A stretch of 62,545 nt of DNA, from positions 1 to 62,545 of the IMG/VR virus record IMGVR_UViG_3300046694_000164; one strand, written 5' to 3'. The stretch is from a virus. Shown here one piece after another: positions 1 through 6,520 of this stretch (position 1 is the stretch's first letter; every line of letters starts with the position of its first letter). The notes beneath the pieces are model-generated. The model worked only from the letters and a program-made list of their open reading frames with translations. It did not search any database and was not told where the DNA came from. The position numbers and the translations under genes were made by a program.

Positions 1-21
1 TGCCCATGCCGCGAGCACCGG
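1..21. repeat. 21-bp terminal direct repeat (left copy)
   Basis: The first 21 bases are identical to bases 62525-62545. Both copies lie inside the 27-bp repeats of one gene. Merging them leaves the reading frame intact (464 bases from the right end plus 262 from position 22 make 242 codons). This is what an assembler produces from a circular or circularly permuted phage genome. Because the overlap is shorter than one 27-bp unit, the true number of units may be collapsed here. Confidence 0.85.
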
Positions 22-283
22 GAATGGTGCCCATGCCGCGAGCACCGGGGACTATGCCCATGCCGCGAGCACCGGGGACTATGCCCTGGCGGCTGCCCTT
101 GGCGCCCAATCCACGGCAAAGGCGGAAGAAGGCGGAGGCATCATCTTGGCCGCCTACGATACGGACGTCTACCCATACAAACTTGTAGCGGTGCGGGCCT
201 CGCTCGTTGGCCAAAACGGCGTCGAGGCTGGTAAATCATATCGACTGACCATCGCTGGCGAGTTCGAGGAAGTCACCGAATAG
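2..283 (+). CDS. DUF7666-like repeat protein, C-terminal part (continues from right end)
   Basis: This is the 3' part of the gene that begins at 62082. The frame starting at base 2 reads 9-residue repeats of the form H-A-A-S-T-G-x-x-A, then a tail that includes EEGGGIILAAYD and ends EFEEVTE before TAG at 281-283. In phage and prophage proteins of this type the tail follows a block of 9-mer repeats that probably stacks as a beta-solenoid. The methionine-initiated frame at 6-188 is a shadow of the repeats. The function is unknown. The split is an artefact of where the circular contig was opened. Confidence 0.7.
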   Translation, partial: AHAASTGNGAHAASTGDYAHAASTGDYALAAALGAQSTAKAEEGGGIILAAYDTDVYPYKLVAVRASLVGQNGVEAGKSYRLTIAGEFEEVTE

Positions 284-364
284 AATTGCCTCTGATGGCT
301 TGGCTGCAACTATGTTGTTTCCGGGCCGCGCTCTAACCATTCACCACTTTAGAGGAGAAGGCCG

Positions 365-631
365 ATGGCCGAACATATGGACGATGGCGGTTATGCGTTC
401 CCGAGGATGAAGGAGGAGTTTTTCTCCCACAGACTCGGAGGCATGTCGCTTCGTGACTACTTCGCCGGGCAGGCAATTGCCAGCATACCGCTTAGGTCTT
501 GGGATCACGTCGGTGGCGATGACCTAGAGCGCATCGATGCATGGGCTAAATGCGCCTATCTGGTCGCCGACGCCATGCTCCTCGCGCGTCAATCCGACAC
601 CACTGTTCCGCAGGGAGGGAAGAGCGAATGA
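365..631 (+). CDS. Small phage protein, GMSLRDYFAGQAI type
   Basis: An 88-residue soluble protein. It contains GGMSLRDYFAGQAI, a short signature I recall from many small phage and prophage proteins of unknown function, followed by a hydrophobic helix (CAYLVADAMLLAR). GAGGAGAAGGCCG directly precedes the ATG and gives a good ribosome-binding site. Its TGA overlaps the ATG of the next gene (ATGA), so the two are probably translationally coupled within the plus-strand operon. No catalytic motif is visible. Confidence 0.7.
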   Translation: MAEHMDDGGYAFPRMKEEFFSHRLGGMSLRDYFAGQAIASIPLRSWDHVGGDDLERIDAWAKCAYLVADAMLLARQSDTTVPQGGKSE

Positions 632-1224
632 ACGTTGAATTGAAGCCCTGCCCGTTCTGCGGGAAAGAACCGAATTTTACCTCGGCCACAGACCTGAAAG
701 ACAACTTTGACCATGGGTTTACTATCTGGTGTGGCGAATGCGGCATCAAAATGGAAGATGAGTACCGTGGCGATGTCGCCGGTCGTTGGAACAGGCGATT
801 TCTGTTTGATTCCTTGGAAGATGAAAAGCAGCGCATTATCGCCGAAGCTGAACGACTGCTCCAGACGGTGGAGCAATTCGAGGTAACGGAGCCTTACGGC
901 TACGTCTTCCAGCACGAAGAAACGGGTCTTAAACAGGTTGTTGAAGTCCAGCAGGTCGAGTGGGGATTCGAAAAGAATAACCCTCGCTGGCAGCGGATAG
1001 GGCCTGTGTATCTCCGACCACAGTCAGCAGCCGTGAGGGATGAGACAACGGCGCCCGTTCATAAAGTCGCTCTGTCGCGAAACCAAGCGGCGGCTCTTTC
1101 AGACTACGTTACCAAGAAATACGGCAATCAATTTGAGCCAGACGATTGGCTGGCGTATTGGACTGATATCAGTTCTTTCATTCTCGGCCAAGTCGAGGCC
1201 TTCCCGCCGGAGGGCTCAGAATGA
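628..1224 (+). CDS. Lar-like zinc-ribbon protein with C-terminal extension
   Basis: 198 residues from the ATG at 628, which overlaps the previous stop; the longer frame from 550 has no support. The N-terminus KPCPFCGKEP with a second pair CGEC and the closing WNRR is the Lar (restriction alleviation) zinc-ribbon pattern. In the Rac prophage, Lar modulates type I restriction and modification. The rest (about residues 80-198) contains EPYGYVFQHEETG and a W-x9-W stretch, typical of small phage early proteins of unknown role. A true Lar function is inferred only. Confidence 0.6.
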   Translation: MNVELKPCPFCGKEPNFTSATDLKDNFDHGFTIWCGECGIKMEDEYRGDVAGRWNRRFLFDSLEDEKQRIIAEAERLLQTVEQFEVTEPYGYVFQHEETGLKQVVEVQQVEWGFEKNNPRWQRIGPVYLRPQSAAVRDETTAPVHKVALSRNQAAALSDYVTKKYGNQFEPDDWLAYWTDISSFILGQVEAFPPEGSE

Positions 1225-1601
1225 TCCGCGCAATCGTATGTGGTGGCCGCGACTACTCCGATAGGAACGCTGTTTTCGCTGCCCTTGATGAGCTTCGCCC
1301 TGATGTAGTCATTCAGGGTGCAGCCAAGGGAGCCGATGCGCTGGCATTTGAATGGTGCCGGGTGCGCCACGTCGAATGCTGGAACATTCCAGCCGACTGG
1401 AAGACGCACGGTAAAGCCGCTGGCCCGATCCGTAACCGCCGCATGATTGAGGAATACCGGGCAAATCTGGTCGTGGCCTTCCCCGGAGGGACTGGCACCG
1501 CTGACATGATCCGGCAGGCCGAGGCGGCGTCAATCAAGGTGCTCCGCTACCCACCGCCCGCAGAGAGGGCCCCAGCCCTCCTCGAAACGAAGGAGGGGTG
1601 A
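1221..1601 (+). CDS. DUF2493 / YspA-type SLOG nucleotide-binding protein
   Basis: 126 residues. It begins IRAIVCGGRDYSD, continues with VIQGAAKGADALAFEW and ends the domain with VVAFPGGTGTADMIRQAEAA. This is the Rossmann-like SLOG fold of the DUF2493 (YpsA/YspA-related) family, in which the GGRDY and PGGTGT loops bind a nucleotide-derived ligand. Such proteins are frequent in phage genomes and related domains sense ligands in anti-phage conflict systems, but no biochemical role is established for this type. The ATG overlaps the previous stop. Confidence 0.8.
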   Translation: MIRAIVCGGRDYSDRNAVFAALDELRPDVVIQGAAKGADALAFEWCRVRHVECWNIPADWKTHGKAAGPIRNRRMIEEYRANLVVAFPGGTGTADMIRQAEAASIKVLRYPPPAERAPALLETKEG

Positions 1602-1603
1602 AG

Positions 1604-2104
1604 ATGGCCGATATCGTGGAACGACTGCGCACAAATCAACCTCTTCCAATCTGCCCGTTTGACCAGAAGTCGCCGGAATATTGGACGACGCCAGACAATG
1701 AGCCATGCAAATTCTGCGGCGGATTGCCAGATGGTCCAGACAAATGCACAGGCGCTGATACGCGAATTCTAGGCGAAGCCGCAGACCTTATCGAATCCAT
1801 CCGCTCCCGAGCCGAGAAGGCGGAAGCGGAACTCCTCACCATGACGAGGAAGTTCAACGGTGCGGTTGGCCTCAAAGAGCAGCAGCGCATGCGGGCCGAA
1901 TACGCAGAAGCCACATGCGAAAAGCTGGCGACGGCGATGGAGCCGTTCGAGAAGATCGCGACGGCGATACTAGCCGAAGCACCTGCCGACGCCGACTATT
2001 TAAGCGTCTTCCTCGATTGCGAGGGTGTATCACACCGCGTCACGATGGATCAGCTTCGGGCTGTATCGTTGGCCGTTGCCTATCGCAAGGAGGCGTCCGA
2101 ATGA
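1604..2104 (+). CDS. Hypothetical protein with zinc-binding CxxC motifs and coiled coil
   Basis: 166 residues. The ATG at 1604 is preferred over the GTG at 1598 because AGGAGG at 1591-1596 is 7 bases upstream of it. The N-terminus MADIVERLR and the segment PCKFCGGLPDGPDKC look like a small zinc site, followed by a heptad-rich helix (SRAEKAEAELLTM) and a mixed alpha/beta tail. Proteins starting 'IVERLR' with a CxFC knot are common small phage proteins without known function. It overlaps the next gene by ATGA. Confidence 0.6.
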   Translation: MADIVERLRTNQPLPICPFDQKSPEYWTTPDNEPCKFCGGLPDGPDKCTGADTRILGEAADLIESIRSRAEKAEAELLTMTRKFNGAVGLKEQQRMRAEYAEATCEKLATAMEPFEKIATAILAEAPADADYLSVFLDCEGVSHRVTMDQLRAVSLAVAYRKEASE

Positions 2105-2511
2105 CTGAGATGATAACCGAAACGGTTCCAGACTCTGATGTGATCGGCGGCAGCAACTGCATCGTCGACCTTATCGCCCATCTCCAGGCAACGCTTGAAA
2201 AGGTTCCCGAAGAATTCCGGAGCGTCGCCACGATCGAGATAGAGGCGTACGACTGGATCGGCTCGCAAGTCACGTATCAGCGACCAATCACAGAAGCAGA
2301 GGTGGTCGCACGCCTTGATAGGATCGAGCGGCAACGCCTGTACGCCGCCAAGTCAGCCGAGAACAGACAGATTGACGCTTGGCTTCGAAACATACGCCTG
2401 AACACCGGAATAATGGACCGCGATGATGCCATGGAGTTCTTGCGCACCAATCCTGACGCCAACCACTACCACCCAGACGTCTTTCGTACCGGCAACCACG
2501 GTCACGCATAA
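2101..2511 (+). CDS. Hypothetical phage protein
   Basis: 136 residues from the ATG at 2101, which overlaps the stop of the upstream gene and follows an AAGGAGG box (2088-2094). The upstream extension to 1915 is a shadow of the previous gene. The protein is acidic and helical (LIAHLQATLEKVPEEF, EVVARLDRIERQRLYAAK) and ends in a histidine-rich tail. I recognise no domain. Confidence 0.55.
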   Translation: MTEMITETVPDSDVIGGSNCIVDLIAHLQATLEKVPEEFRSVATIEIEAYDWIGSQVTYQRPITEAEVVARLDRIERQRLYAAKSAENRQIDAWLRNIRLNTGIMDRDDAMEFLRTNPDANHYHPDVFRTGNHGHA

Positions 2512-2548
2512 CCACCCACCACCCCACCACAGAAGAGGAGACCACGCC

Positions 2549-2812
2549 ATGCAGAAACCCAGAAGAACCGCCCCACCAGCCAAGCCAGCCCCTGCCCCAT
2601 ACACGGGCAGCGGAACGGAAGTCGTCGACGCCCTGACGCCCGACACAGGCATCCCGGCCAGCCGCTTGCTCGCCGTAGCAGCCTGGCATGAGCACGACCG
2701 CTTCGGCCGTGAGCGCACCGAGCGCCGGCACAAGCAGATTGCTGCCAAACTGCGGCAGGTTGCTGAGCAACAGGCCGCAAATGACAATGCAGCGATGCAG
2801 GTGGCGGTATGA
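2549..2812 (+). CDS. Small hypothetical protein with ANDN motif
   Basis: 87 residues from the ATG at 2549, 8 bases after a GAGGAG box. The N-terminal third is proline-rich and basic (KPRRTAPPAKPAPAP). The C-terminal half is a helix (ERTERRHKQIAAKLRQVAEQ) ending in AANDNAA, the tetrapeptide that recurs in many proteins of this genome. The function is unknown. It overlaps the following lipoprotein gene. Confidence 0.55.
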   Translation: MQKPRRTAPPAKPAPAPYTGSGTEVVDALTPDTGIPASRLLAVAAWHEHDRFGRERTERRHKQIAAKLRQVAEQQAANDNAAMQVAV

Positions 2813-2925
2813 CCGCCGTCCGCCTCGTCGTAACTTCCTGGCTCTGGCTGGCGCTCGCGTTGGCCTTGCTCGCTGGTTGCCAGAGCTACCAGCCGCCGGG
2901 CGAAGAGATTTGGAGGGCGTTGTGA
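2809..2925 (+). CDS. Tiny predicted lipoprotein (38 aa)
   Basis: A 38-codon gene. After a short basic N-terminus the protein has a hydrophobic stretch (WLWLALALALLAGC) whose LAGC end is a lipobox for signal peptidase II, leaving a mature peptide of about 15 residues. The ATG overlaps the upstream stop and its own TGA overlaps the GTG of the next gene, so the spacing fits a real operon member. It could be a surface-exclusion or membrane micro-protein, but nothing in the sequence decides this. Confidence 0.55.
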   Translation: MTAVRLVVTSWLWLALALALLAGCQSYQPPGEEIWRAL

Positions 2926-3275
2926 TTGATGTGTTTGTCTTCGGCTCCAACTTGGCAGGTCGCCACGGTGCCGGCGCAGCCAGGTTCGCAGTATTCGAGC
3001 ATGGTGCCGTCTACGGCCAGGGTATCGGCCTACAGGGCAGCTCATATGGGATACCCACTAAAGACGAGCGCATAGAGACATTGCCGCTTGATGTAATCGG
3101 CGGCTTTGTTGCGGACTTCCTGAATTTCGCTCGATCCCGCCAAGATCTTACGTTCTATGTTACGCCGATCGGCTGCGGCCTAGCTGGATATAAGCGTGCG
3201 CAGATCCGTCCAATGTTCGATGGCATGCCTGGCAATTGTCGCTTTGCGGAGACGTGGGAGGATGCCTACATATGA
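2922..3275 (+). CDS. Macro-like 'FGSNLAGRHGAG' phage protein
   Basis: 117 residues from the GTG at 2922 (GTGA overlap with the preceding stop; GGAGGG upstream). The start IDVFVFGSNLAGRHGAGAA, then YGQGIGLQGSSYGIPTKD and IGCGLAGYK, match a compact phage family whose glycine-rich loops resemble macro (ADP-ribose-binding) domains. Family members I recall end in the same NCRFAETW-like segment. Whether it binds or hydrolyses ADP-ribose is unknown; removal of a host ADP-ribosylation defence is only a speculation. Confidence 0.65.
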   Translation: MIDVFVFGSNLAGRHGAGAARFAVFEHGAVYGQGIGLQGSSYGIPTKDERIETLPLDVIGGFVADFLNFARSRQDLTFYVTPIGCGLAGYKRAQIRPMFDGMPGNCRFAETWEDAYI

Positions 3276-3640
3276 CCATCCATCACGACAATGATAACAA
3301 GCCGCCAGAAGCCACGCTCGATGATCTTCTGACGCCCGACGAGATCGCCCGCCGCATCACTGCGTCGAGCGGCGTCAACATGACTGGACGGACGGTGTGG
3401 GAGAAGGCCAGACGAATTGGCGTCTCCAAAAAGATCGGCAGATCGATGCTAATATCTGCTGTCGATATCCCGGCCCTTCTGCAAGAGGAGAAAAAGAGCA
3501 AATGGCCAAAGTCTTCAAGCGAGGAAAGGTCTACCACCATTACTACACCGATGCCCACGGTAAACAGCGGAAGCGAAGCACTGGCCTTACTTCAAAAAAG
3601 CAGGCGCAAGAGGAAGCTGATGCTTTCGTCGCGCGGATAA
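3272..3640 (+). CDS. Excisionase-like helix-turn-helix protein
   Basis: 122 residues. The segment LTPDEIARRITASSG followed by TVWEKARRIGVSKKIGRSMLISAVDIPALL reads as a MerR/excisionase-type winged helix, and the N-terminus carries DNDNKPP. It sits directly before the integrase gene, as excisionase genes often do. Unusually, its last 46 codons overlap the first 139 bases of the integrase gene in another frame. The basic C-terminus (LLQKSRRKRKL) is encoded in the overlap and looks like a genuine DNA-binding tail. Confidence 0.65.
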   Translation: MTIHHDNDNKPPEATLDDLLTPDEIARRITASSGVNMTGRTVWEKARRIGVSKKIGRSMLISAVDIPALLQEEKKSKWPKSSSEERSTTITTPMPTVNSGSEALALLQKSRRKRKLMLSSRG

Positions 3641-4578
3641 AGGTCGGAAACCTCCGCGGCTACGACGCCGAGCTCAAACTCGTCGAGGCGGTCATTTCAT
3701 ACGAGGCGGCCGGGAAGCCGTCTCGCTTTCTGGACAAGATCACCAAGCACTGGGGCAACATCAAAATCCGCACCATCAAGCCTGCGTGGGTGCGAGCGCA
3801 CGCCAAGGATATCTACCCAGACGCGCTGCCATCCACTCTCAACCGGCAAGTCATCACGCCGCTACAAGCCGTCATAAACCACGCCTACCAGTCAGAAGAC
3901 GGCCGGCAGATCAAGATCGAGAAGTTCCCGGTAGATCCCAAAAAGAAATCCGCCGTCGATTCCGAGTGGCACGAAAAATTCGCAGAGCACGCCCTGTCAT
4001 TCGGGATGGCTGCGATGGCGCGCTTTATGTACGAGACAGCAGCCCGCATCAGCGAGGCGTGCCGTGTTGCGCCTGAAGACGTCGATCTGGCCGCGCGCAC
4101 GGTCAATCTCACCAAGACAAAAACGAAGCCTCGCGTCGCCAGGATATCGCAGCCCATGGCCGACATGCTGGCCGAGCTCATGAGCCAGCCGCGTATCATG
4201 AACCGGGCTGACAAGAAGAAGGCTAATGGCGTCTTCGGCTACGCCAGCCGCCACGCCGTCTATAACGGCTGGAAGACGGCATGCAACCGTGCCGGGATTT
4301 CTTACGCGCCTCCTCACTCATCTGGGCGTGTTTCGTTCGCAACGGAACTAGTCGTAAGGAAAGGCATCGATCCTGTCACCGCAGCCAAGTTGGGCGGGTG
4401 GGCAAGCCCGAAAGTGATGATGGATACCTATGCGAAGGCGGACGAGGCGCACGCCATCATTGATGACATCTTTGGCGCACCCACTGAAAACAAAGCACAA
4501 AATAAGCCCAATGTGGCCTCCGAGAATACCAGTCTCGAAAACGTCATTGAAATCAATAAGTTACAGGTAAAAAATTAG
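3502..4578 (+). CDS. int: Tyrosine-family site-specific integrase
   Basis: 358 residues from the ATG at 3502. The start MAKVFKRGKVYHHYY is the expected arm-binding N-terminus, so the longer frame from 3397 is rejected. A core-binding region lies around residues 60-150. The catalytic domain shows ETAARISEACRV (first Arg), PHSSGRVSFATEL (His-x-x-x-Arg box) and KLGGWASPKVMMDTYAKAD with the nucleophilic tyrosine. It would catalyse integration at, and with the upstream excisionase excision from, the attP that begins within 10 bases of its stop codon. Confidence 0.93.
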   Translation: MAKVFKRGKVYHHYYTDAHGKQRKRSTGLTSKKQAQEEADAFVARIKVGNLRGYDAELKLVEAVISYEAAGKPSRFLDKITKHWGNIKIRTIKPAWVRAHAKDIYPDALPSTLNRQVITPLQAVINHAYQSEDGRQIKIEKFPVDPKKKSAVDSEWHEKFAEHALSFGMAAMARFMYETAARISEACRVAPEDVDLAARTVNLTKTKTKPRVARISQPMADMLAELMSQPRIMNRADKKKANGVFGYASRHAVYNGWKTACNRAGISYAPPHSSGRVSFATELVVRKGIDPVTAAKLGGWASPKVMMDTYAKADEAHAIIDDIFGAPTENKAQNKPNVASENTSLENVIEINKLQVKN

Positions 4579-4586
4579 AGGCTCCG

Positions 4587-4628
4587 CCCTTAGCAGGGGA
4601 GCGCCTTCGACCACTCGGCCACCTCTCC
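4587..4628 (-). other. attP: attP core candidate: 5' half of tRNA-Ser(GCU)
   Basis: Read on the minus strand from 4628, the sequence begins GGAGAGGTGGCCGAGTGG, the canonical 5' end of a bacterial tRNA-Ser. It continues through the D arm into CTCCCCTGCTAAGGG, whose anticodon loop CTGCTAA carries GCU. Similarity stops at the end of the anticodon stem, and no variable arm, T arm or 3' end follows. A half tRNA abutting an integrase gene is the classic footprint of an attachment core shared with a host tRNA gene. The exact core limits need the host sequence. Confidence 0.8.
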
Positions 4629-4650
4629 GGTGGGATGGCAGATAAAGAGA

Positions 4651-4677
4651 AAGCCCTTGTCCTGCAAGGGCTTTTTT
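4651..4677 (+). terminator. Rho-independent terminator after int/attP
   Basis: A 9-bp perfect stem (AAGCCCTTG / CAAGGGCTT) with a 5-base loop is followed by a T-rich tail. It would stop rightward transcription from the operon ending in int. It also lies between attP and the phage DNA to its right, which matters for how the reconstituted tRNA would be expressed in a lysogen. Confidence 0.8.
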
Positions 4678-4930
4678 CATTTCTGATGCATTTTTCTGGT
4701 GAGAACGTTCAATACGTGAAAACACGGAACATCCGCGAACATACGAGGAAAAGCGTTTAAAAACAGCCCATATTAAGCACAATGGCGTTTTCCTTCTGTG
4801 CTTATTCTGTTCTATCACCTTTTCCCGCCAAGGCAAAGCGCGCGGCTGACAGCCACTCTTTATATATATGCGCTCGCACAGCACCCATCTGTCCGAAATA
4901 TGACGCTCGCTCATTTATTAGCGATTTCTG

Positions 4931-4949
4931 TTGACTCCCTATAGGTTGA
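4931..4949 (+). promoter_or_regulatory. Operator-A half-site with TTGACT box
   Basis: TTGACT is followed by CCC and TATAGGTTGA. The ten-base site is identical to the one at 61012-61021 and close to those at 60157 and 60172. It suggests that the 60245 repressor also controls transcription towards the gene pair at 5249-5824. No clear -10 box is visible at standard spacing, so the promoter itself is uncertain. Confidence 0.4.
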
Positions 4950-5013
4950 GTATTGCGAGTTACCTCTTTTTAGGTATTAATCAACTCGGGCTTCAACACC
5001 CTGACCTTTACTA

Positions 5014-5032
5014 GGTTCACGTTAAGTGAACC
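5014..5032. promoter_or_regulatory. 7-bp inverted repeat, GGTTCAC-N5-GTGAACC
   Basis: Perfect 7-bp arms around GTTAA. No T-tract follows, so it is more likely a protein-binding site (regulator or integrase-associated) than a terminator. I saw no second copy in the window. Confidence 0.3.
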
Positions 5033-5248
5033 GAAGCCATGCGCAGCTTAGCGGCTGATGCATTCGCTCTGGCTATTGGCTTAGCCGGGAGCAATGCGTC
5101 GTGTGAGCGTGAATGCTTGCTCCCGTGCATACCGGCTTGCCGTTGTGCCTGATGTCCAAGGCTTCGGCCTAAAGGCGCATTGGCTTGTCGTGAAGGCAGG
5201 TGTTGAACTCCCGGCTACGGTGCCGATCGCCGTGTTAGGGGGTGCAGC

Positions 5249-5518
5249 ATGACGCTGGCAGTGCAGACGACGGGGGCAGTCGCAGTAGAAGAGTTGCCCT
5301 GTAGACGACGGCGGGTTTACGTTGCGACGTGGGCCTTCAAAATTGGCCAGGCTGTCCGGTTCGGGGACATGCCGGCGCTGGTCCTCTCCAGAGAGCGCAG
5401 CGCAATGGGATGCGAAATTTACTATGTGTGGATAATGGGGCCCTGCGCAGGCAGGCCGTATCGCTCCATTTTGAGGCAATTTCTAATCCCCATTTCTCAG
5501 AATTGCGCGTTCAAGTAA
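5249..5518 (+). CDS. Small KOW/SH3-like protein, paralogue 1
   Basis: 89 residues. The middle reads WAFKIGQAVRFGDMPALVL-SRER...YYVWIMGP, a pattern of short beta strands (F-x-I-G-x-x-V ... M-P-A-x-V-L) that recurs in the next gene, so the two are tandem paralogues. The pattern resembles small KOW/SH3-like barrels. GGGGTGC precedes the ATG. Binding to nucleic acid or RNA polymerase is only a structural guess. Confidence 0.5.
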   Translation: MTLAVQTTGAVAVEELPCRRRRVYVATWAFKIGQAVRFGDMPALVLSRERSAMGCEIYYVWIMGPCAGRPYRSILRQFLIPISQNCAFK

Positions 5519-5572
5519 GTAGTGCACTATCTGGCTTGGTGCGCATGAGGCGCGCCATAATGGGGATCTGTT

Positions 5573-5824
5573 ATGCGTATCTGGGAATTTGAGATTGGAG
5601 ATTGCGTAGATCACATATCCGGGGGGATGCCTGCTGTTGTGCTGGACAGGGCAATGACGGCATCCGGGAGAGAGAATTACAGTGTGCGACTACTAGACAT
5701 TGGGGACCGCAGACGCGACAGGCTGCTTCGACGAGAGTTCATGACGCGCTCGCGGATCGGGGATAGGCACTGCATCGATTGTCGCTTCCTGAAGGGCGAT
5801 CGGTGCTGTCTGACCGGGGAATAG
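5573..5824 (+). CDS. Small KOW/SH3-like protein, paralogue 2
   Basis: 83 residues. WEFEIGDCVDHISGGMPAVV-LDRA...YSVRLLDIGDRRRDRLLRREFMT aligns well with the upstream protein. The C-terminal part differs: it contains CIDCRFLKGDRCC, four cysteines that could bind zinc or iron. The gene ends just before a terminator-like hairpin shared with the converging minus-strand operon. Probably a diverged duplicate; function unknown. Confidence 0.55.
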   Translation: MRIWEFEIGDCVDHISGGMPAVVLDRAMTASGRENYSVRLLDIGDRRRDRLLRREFMTRSRIGDRHCIDCRFLKGDRCCLTGE

Positions 5825-5825
5825 T

Positions 5826-5850
5826 AAAAAGGGCGGCTTGGGCCGCCCTA
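5826..5850. terminator. Bidirectional-looking terminator between converging genes
   Basis: AGGGCGGC and GCCGCCCT form an 8-bp stem around a four-base loop. On the minus strand the stem is followed by TTTTT, giving a canonical intrinsic terminator for the long leftward operon that ends at 5854. On the plus strand the tail is weaker. Confidence 0.75.
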
Positions 5851-5853
5851 TGA

Positions 5854-6084
5854 TTAGGTGGGGTTGAGGATTGCTTTGAGGACCGTGATGCAGCCAAGTG
5901 CCGCTAGCGGTAAGCCACTGGCCTTACATACCTTGGCCTCCCTGTCTGCCGCATCCGCGCAACGCTGGCGCTCTGCGAGGATGGCTCGGGCGATCGTCAT
6001 TGACCAAGGCTCGCCGCTTTCAAAGTTTTCTCTGACATAGTCTTTCGCGAGTGCAACGCGCACTTCATCAGGAATCTCACCCAT
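5854..6084 (-). CDS. Small helical hypothetical protein
   Basis: 76 residues, the last gene of the leftward accessory operon. The helical segment TIARAILAERQRCADAADREA is a pattern common in phage-encoded small proteins of unknown function; a hydrophobic stretch (GLPLAALGCITVLKAIL) follows. It overlaps the end of the upstream gene by 8 bases. No motif points to a role. Confidence 0.5.
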   Translation of the reverse strand: MGEIPDEVRVALAKDYVRENFESGEPWSMTIARAILAERQRCADAADREAKVCKASGLPLAALGCITVLKAILNPT

Positions 6085-6520
6085 ACCGGCGCAGCGCCTC
6101 CTCTTGGTTATCGTTTGCCGCCACCTTCAGCCGCTCGATCGCTTCTCCAGCCGACGAGCAACGCGGACGATCATCGATCAACTTGCCGCTGGCCGCCGCA
6201 TCAATCAGGATCGCCATGCAGGCCCGAACGTGCGCAAGGTGAGACGCGCCGCTCTCTGGATCTACGTCCTCACCTGAGAACCATTGAAGCAAATGGCGCA
6301 TCGCCGCGCTGTAGTAGGTGGTTGCGTCAACCGGATCATCCTGCCAGTTGAACGCGCCGTATTTTGCCGCGCCGAGCGCCATGACGACGCTCTCCTCGAT
6401 AAGCGCGACAGGCGGGATGAACTGCGCCGACGGCTTGCGAACACCGAAGGCCCGCTTTGGATTGGAGGATGGCATGTCGGTGATATGCATGACGCGGTTG
6501 AACATGCTGCCGTCGGTCAT
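6077..6520 (-). CDS. DUF5664-like dATP/dGTP diphosphohydrolase N-terminal domain protein
   Basis: 147 residues. The core KYGAFNWQDDPVDATTYYSA followed by MRHLLQWFSGEDVDPESG-ASHLAHV corresponds to the phage family described as the N-terminal dATP/dGTP diphosphohydrolase domain, an all-helical MazG-like pyrophosphatase. The E and D residues in EDVDPESG and the H of SHLAH are candidate metal ligands. It would lower or shape a purine dNTP pool in the infected cell. In phages that replace adenine with 2-aminoadenine a relative (MazZ) works with PurZ, but no purZ is present here. The C-terminus holds AANDN. Confidence 0.55.
   Translation of the reverse strand: MTDGSMFNRVMHITDMPSSNPKRAFGVRKPSAQFIPPVALIEESVVMALGAAKYGAFNWQDDPVDATTYYSAAMRHLLQWFSGEDVDPESGASHLAHVRACMAILIDAAASGKLIDDRPRCSSAGEAIERLKVAANDNQEEALRRYG

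Larger units (their letters stand above)
4678..5248. other. Non-coding stretch between attP and small gene pair
   Basis: No credible gene is seen in these 570 bases. The interval is AT-rich on the left. It holds a TATAGGTTGA site at 4940-4949 that matches the operators flanking the 60245 repressor, next to TTGACT at 4931-4936, and an inverted repeat GGTTCAC/GTGAACC at 5014-5032. Likely contents are integrase arm-binding sites and the promoter of the two downstream genes; neither is proven. Confidence 0.4.

Noticed and set aside
6-188. Methionine-initiated 60-codon frame with MPRAPG repeats
   Set aside because: It is the out-of-frame reading of the 27-bp coding repeats of the DUF7666-like gene; the real frame runs from base 2 to 283 without needing a start here.
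2288-3045. Long minus-strand frames (220 and 230 codons)
   Set aside because: They lie opposite well-supported plus-strand genes with ribosome-binding sites and ATGA overlaps, and their composition (Arg, Ser, Gly, Cys, Trp-rich) is typical of antisense shadows.
4587-4628. A functional phage-encoded tRNA-Ser
   Set aside because: Only the 5' half is present; variable arm, T arm and 3' end are missing, so it is an attachment core and not a tRNA gene.
6077-6520. Z-DNA (2-aminoadenine) genome suggested by the DUF5664-like gene
   Set aside because: No PurZ-like adenylosuccinate synthetase and no DatZ plus phage PolA set is seen in the window, so this modification is not supported.
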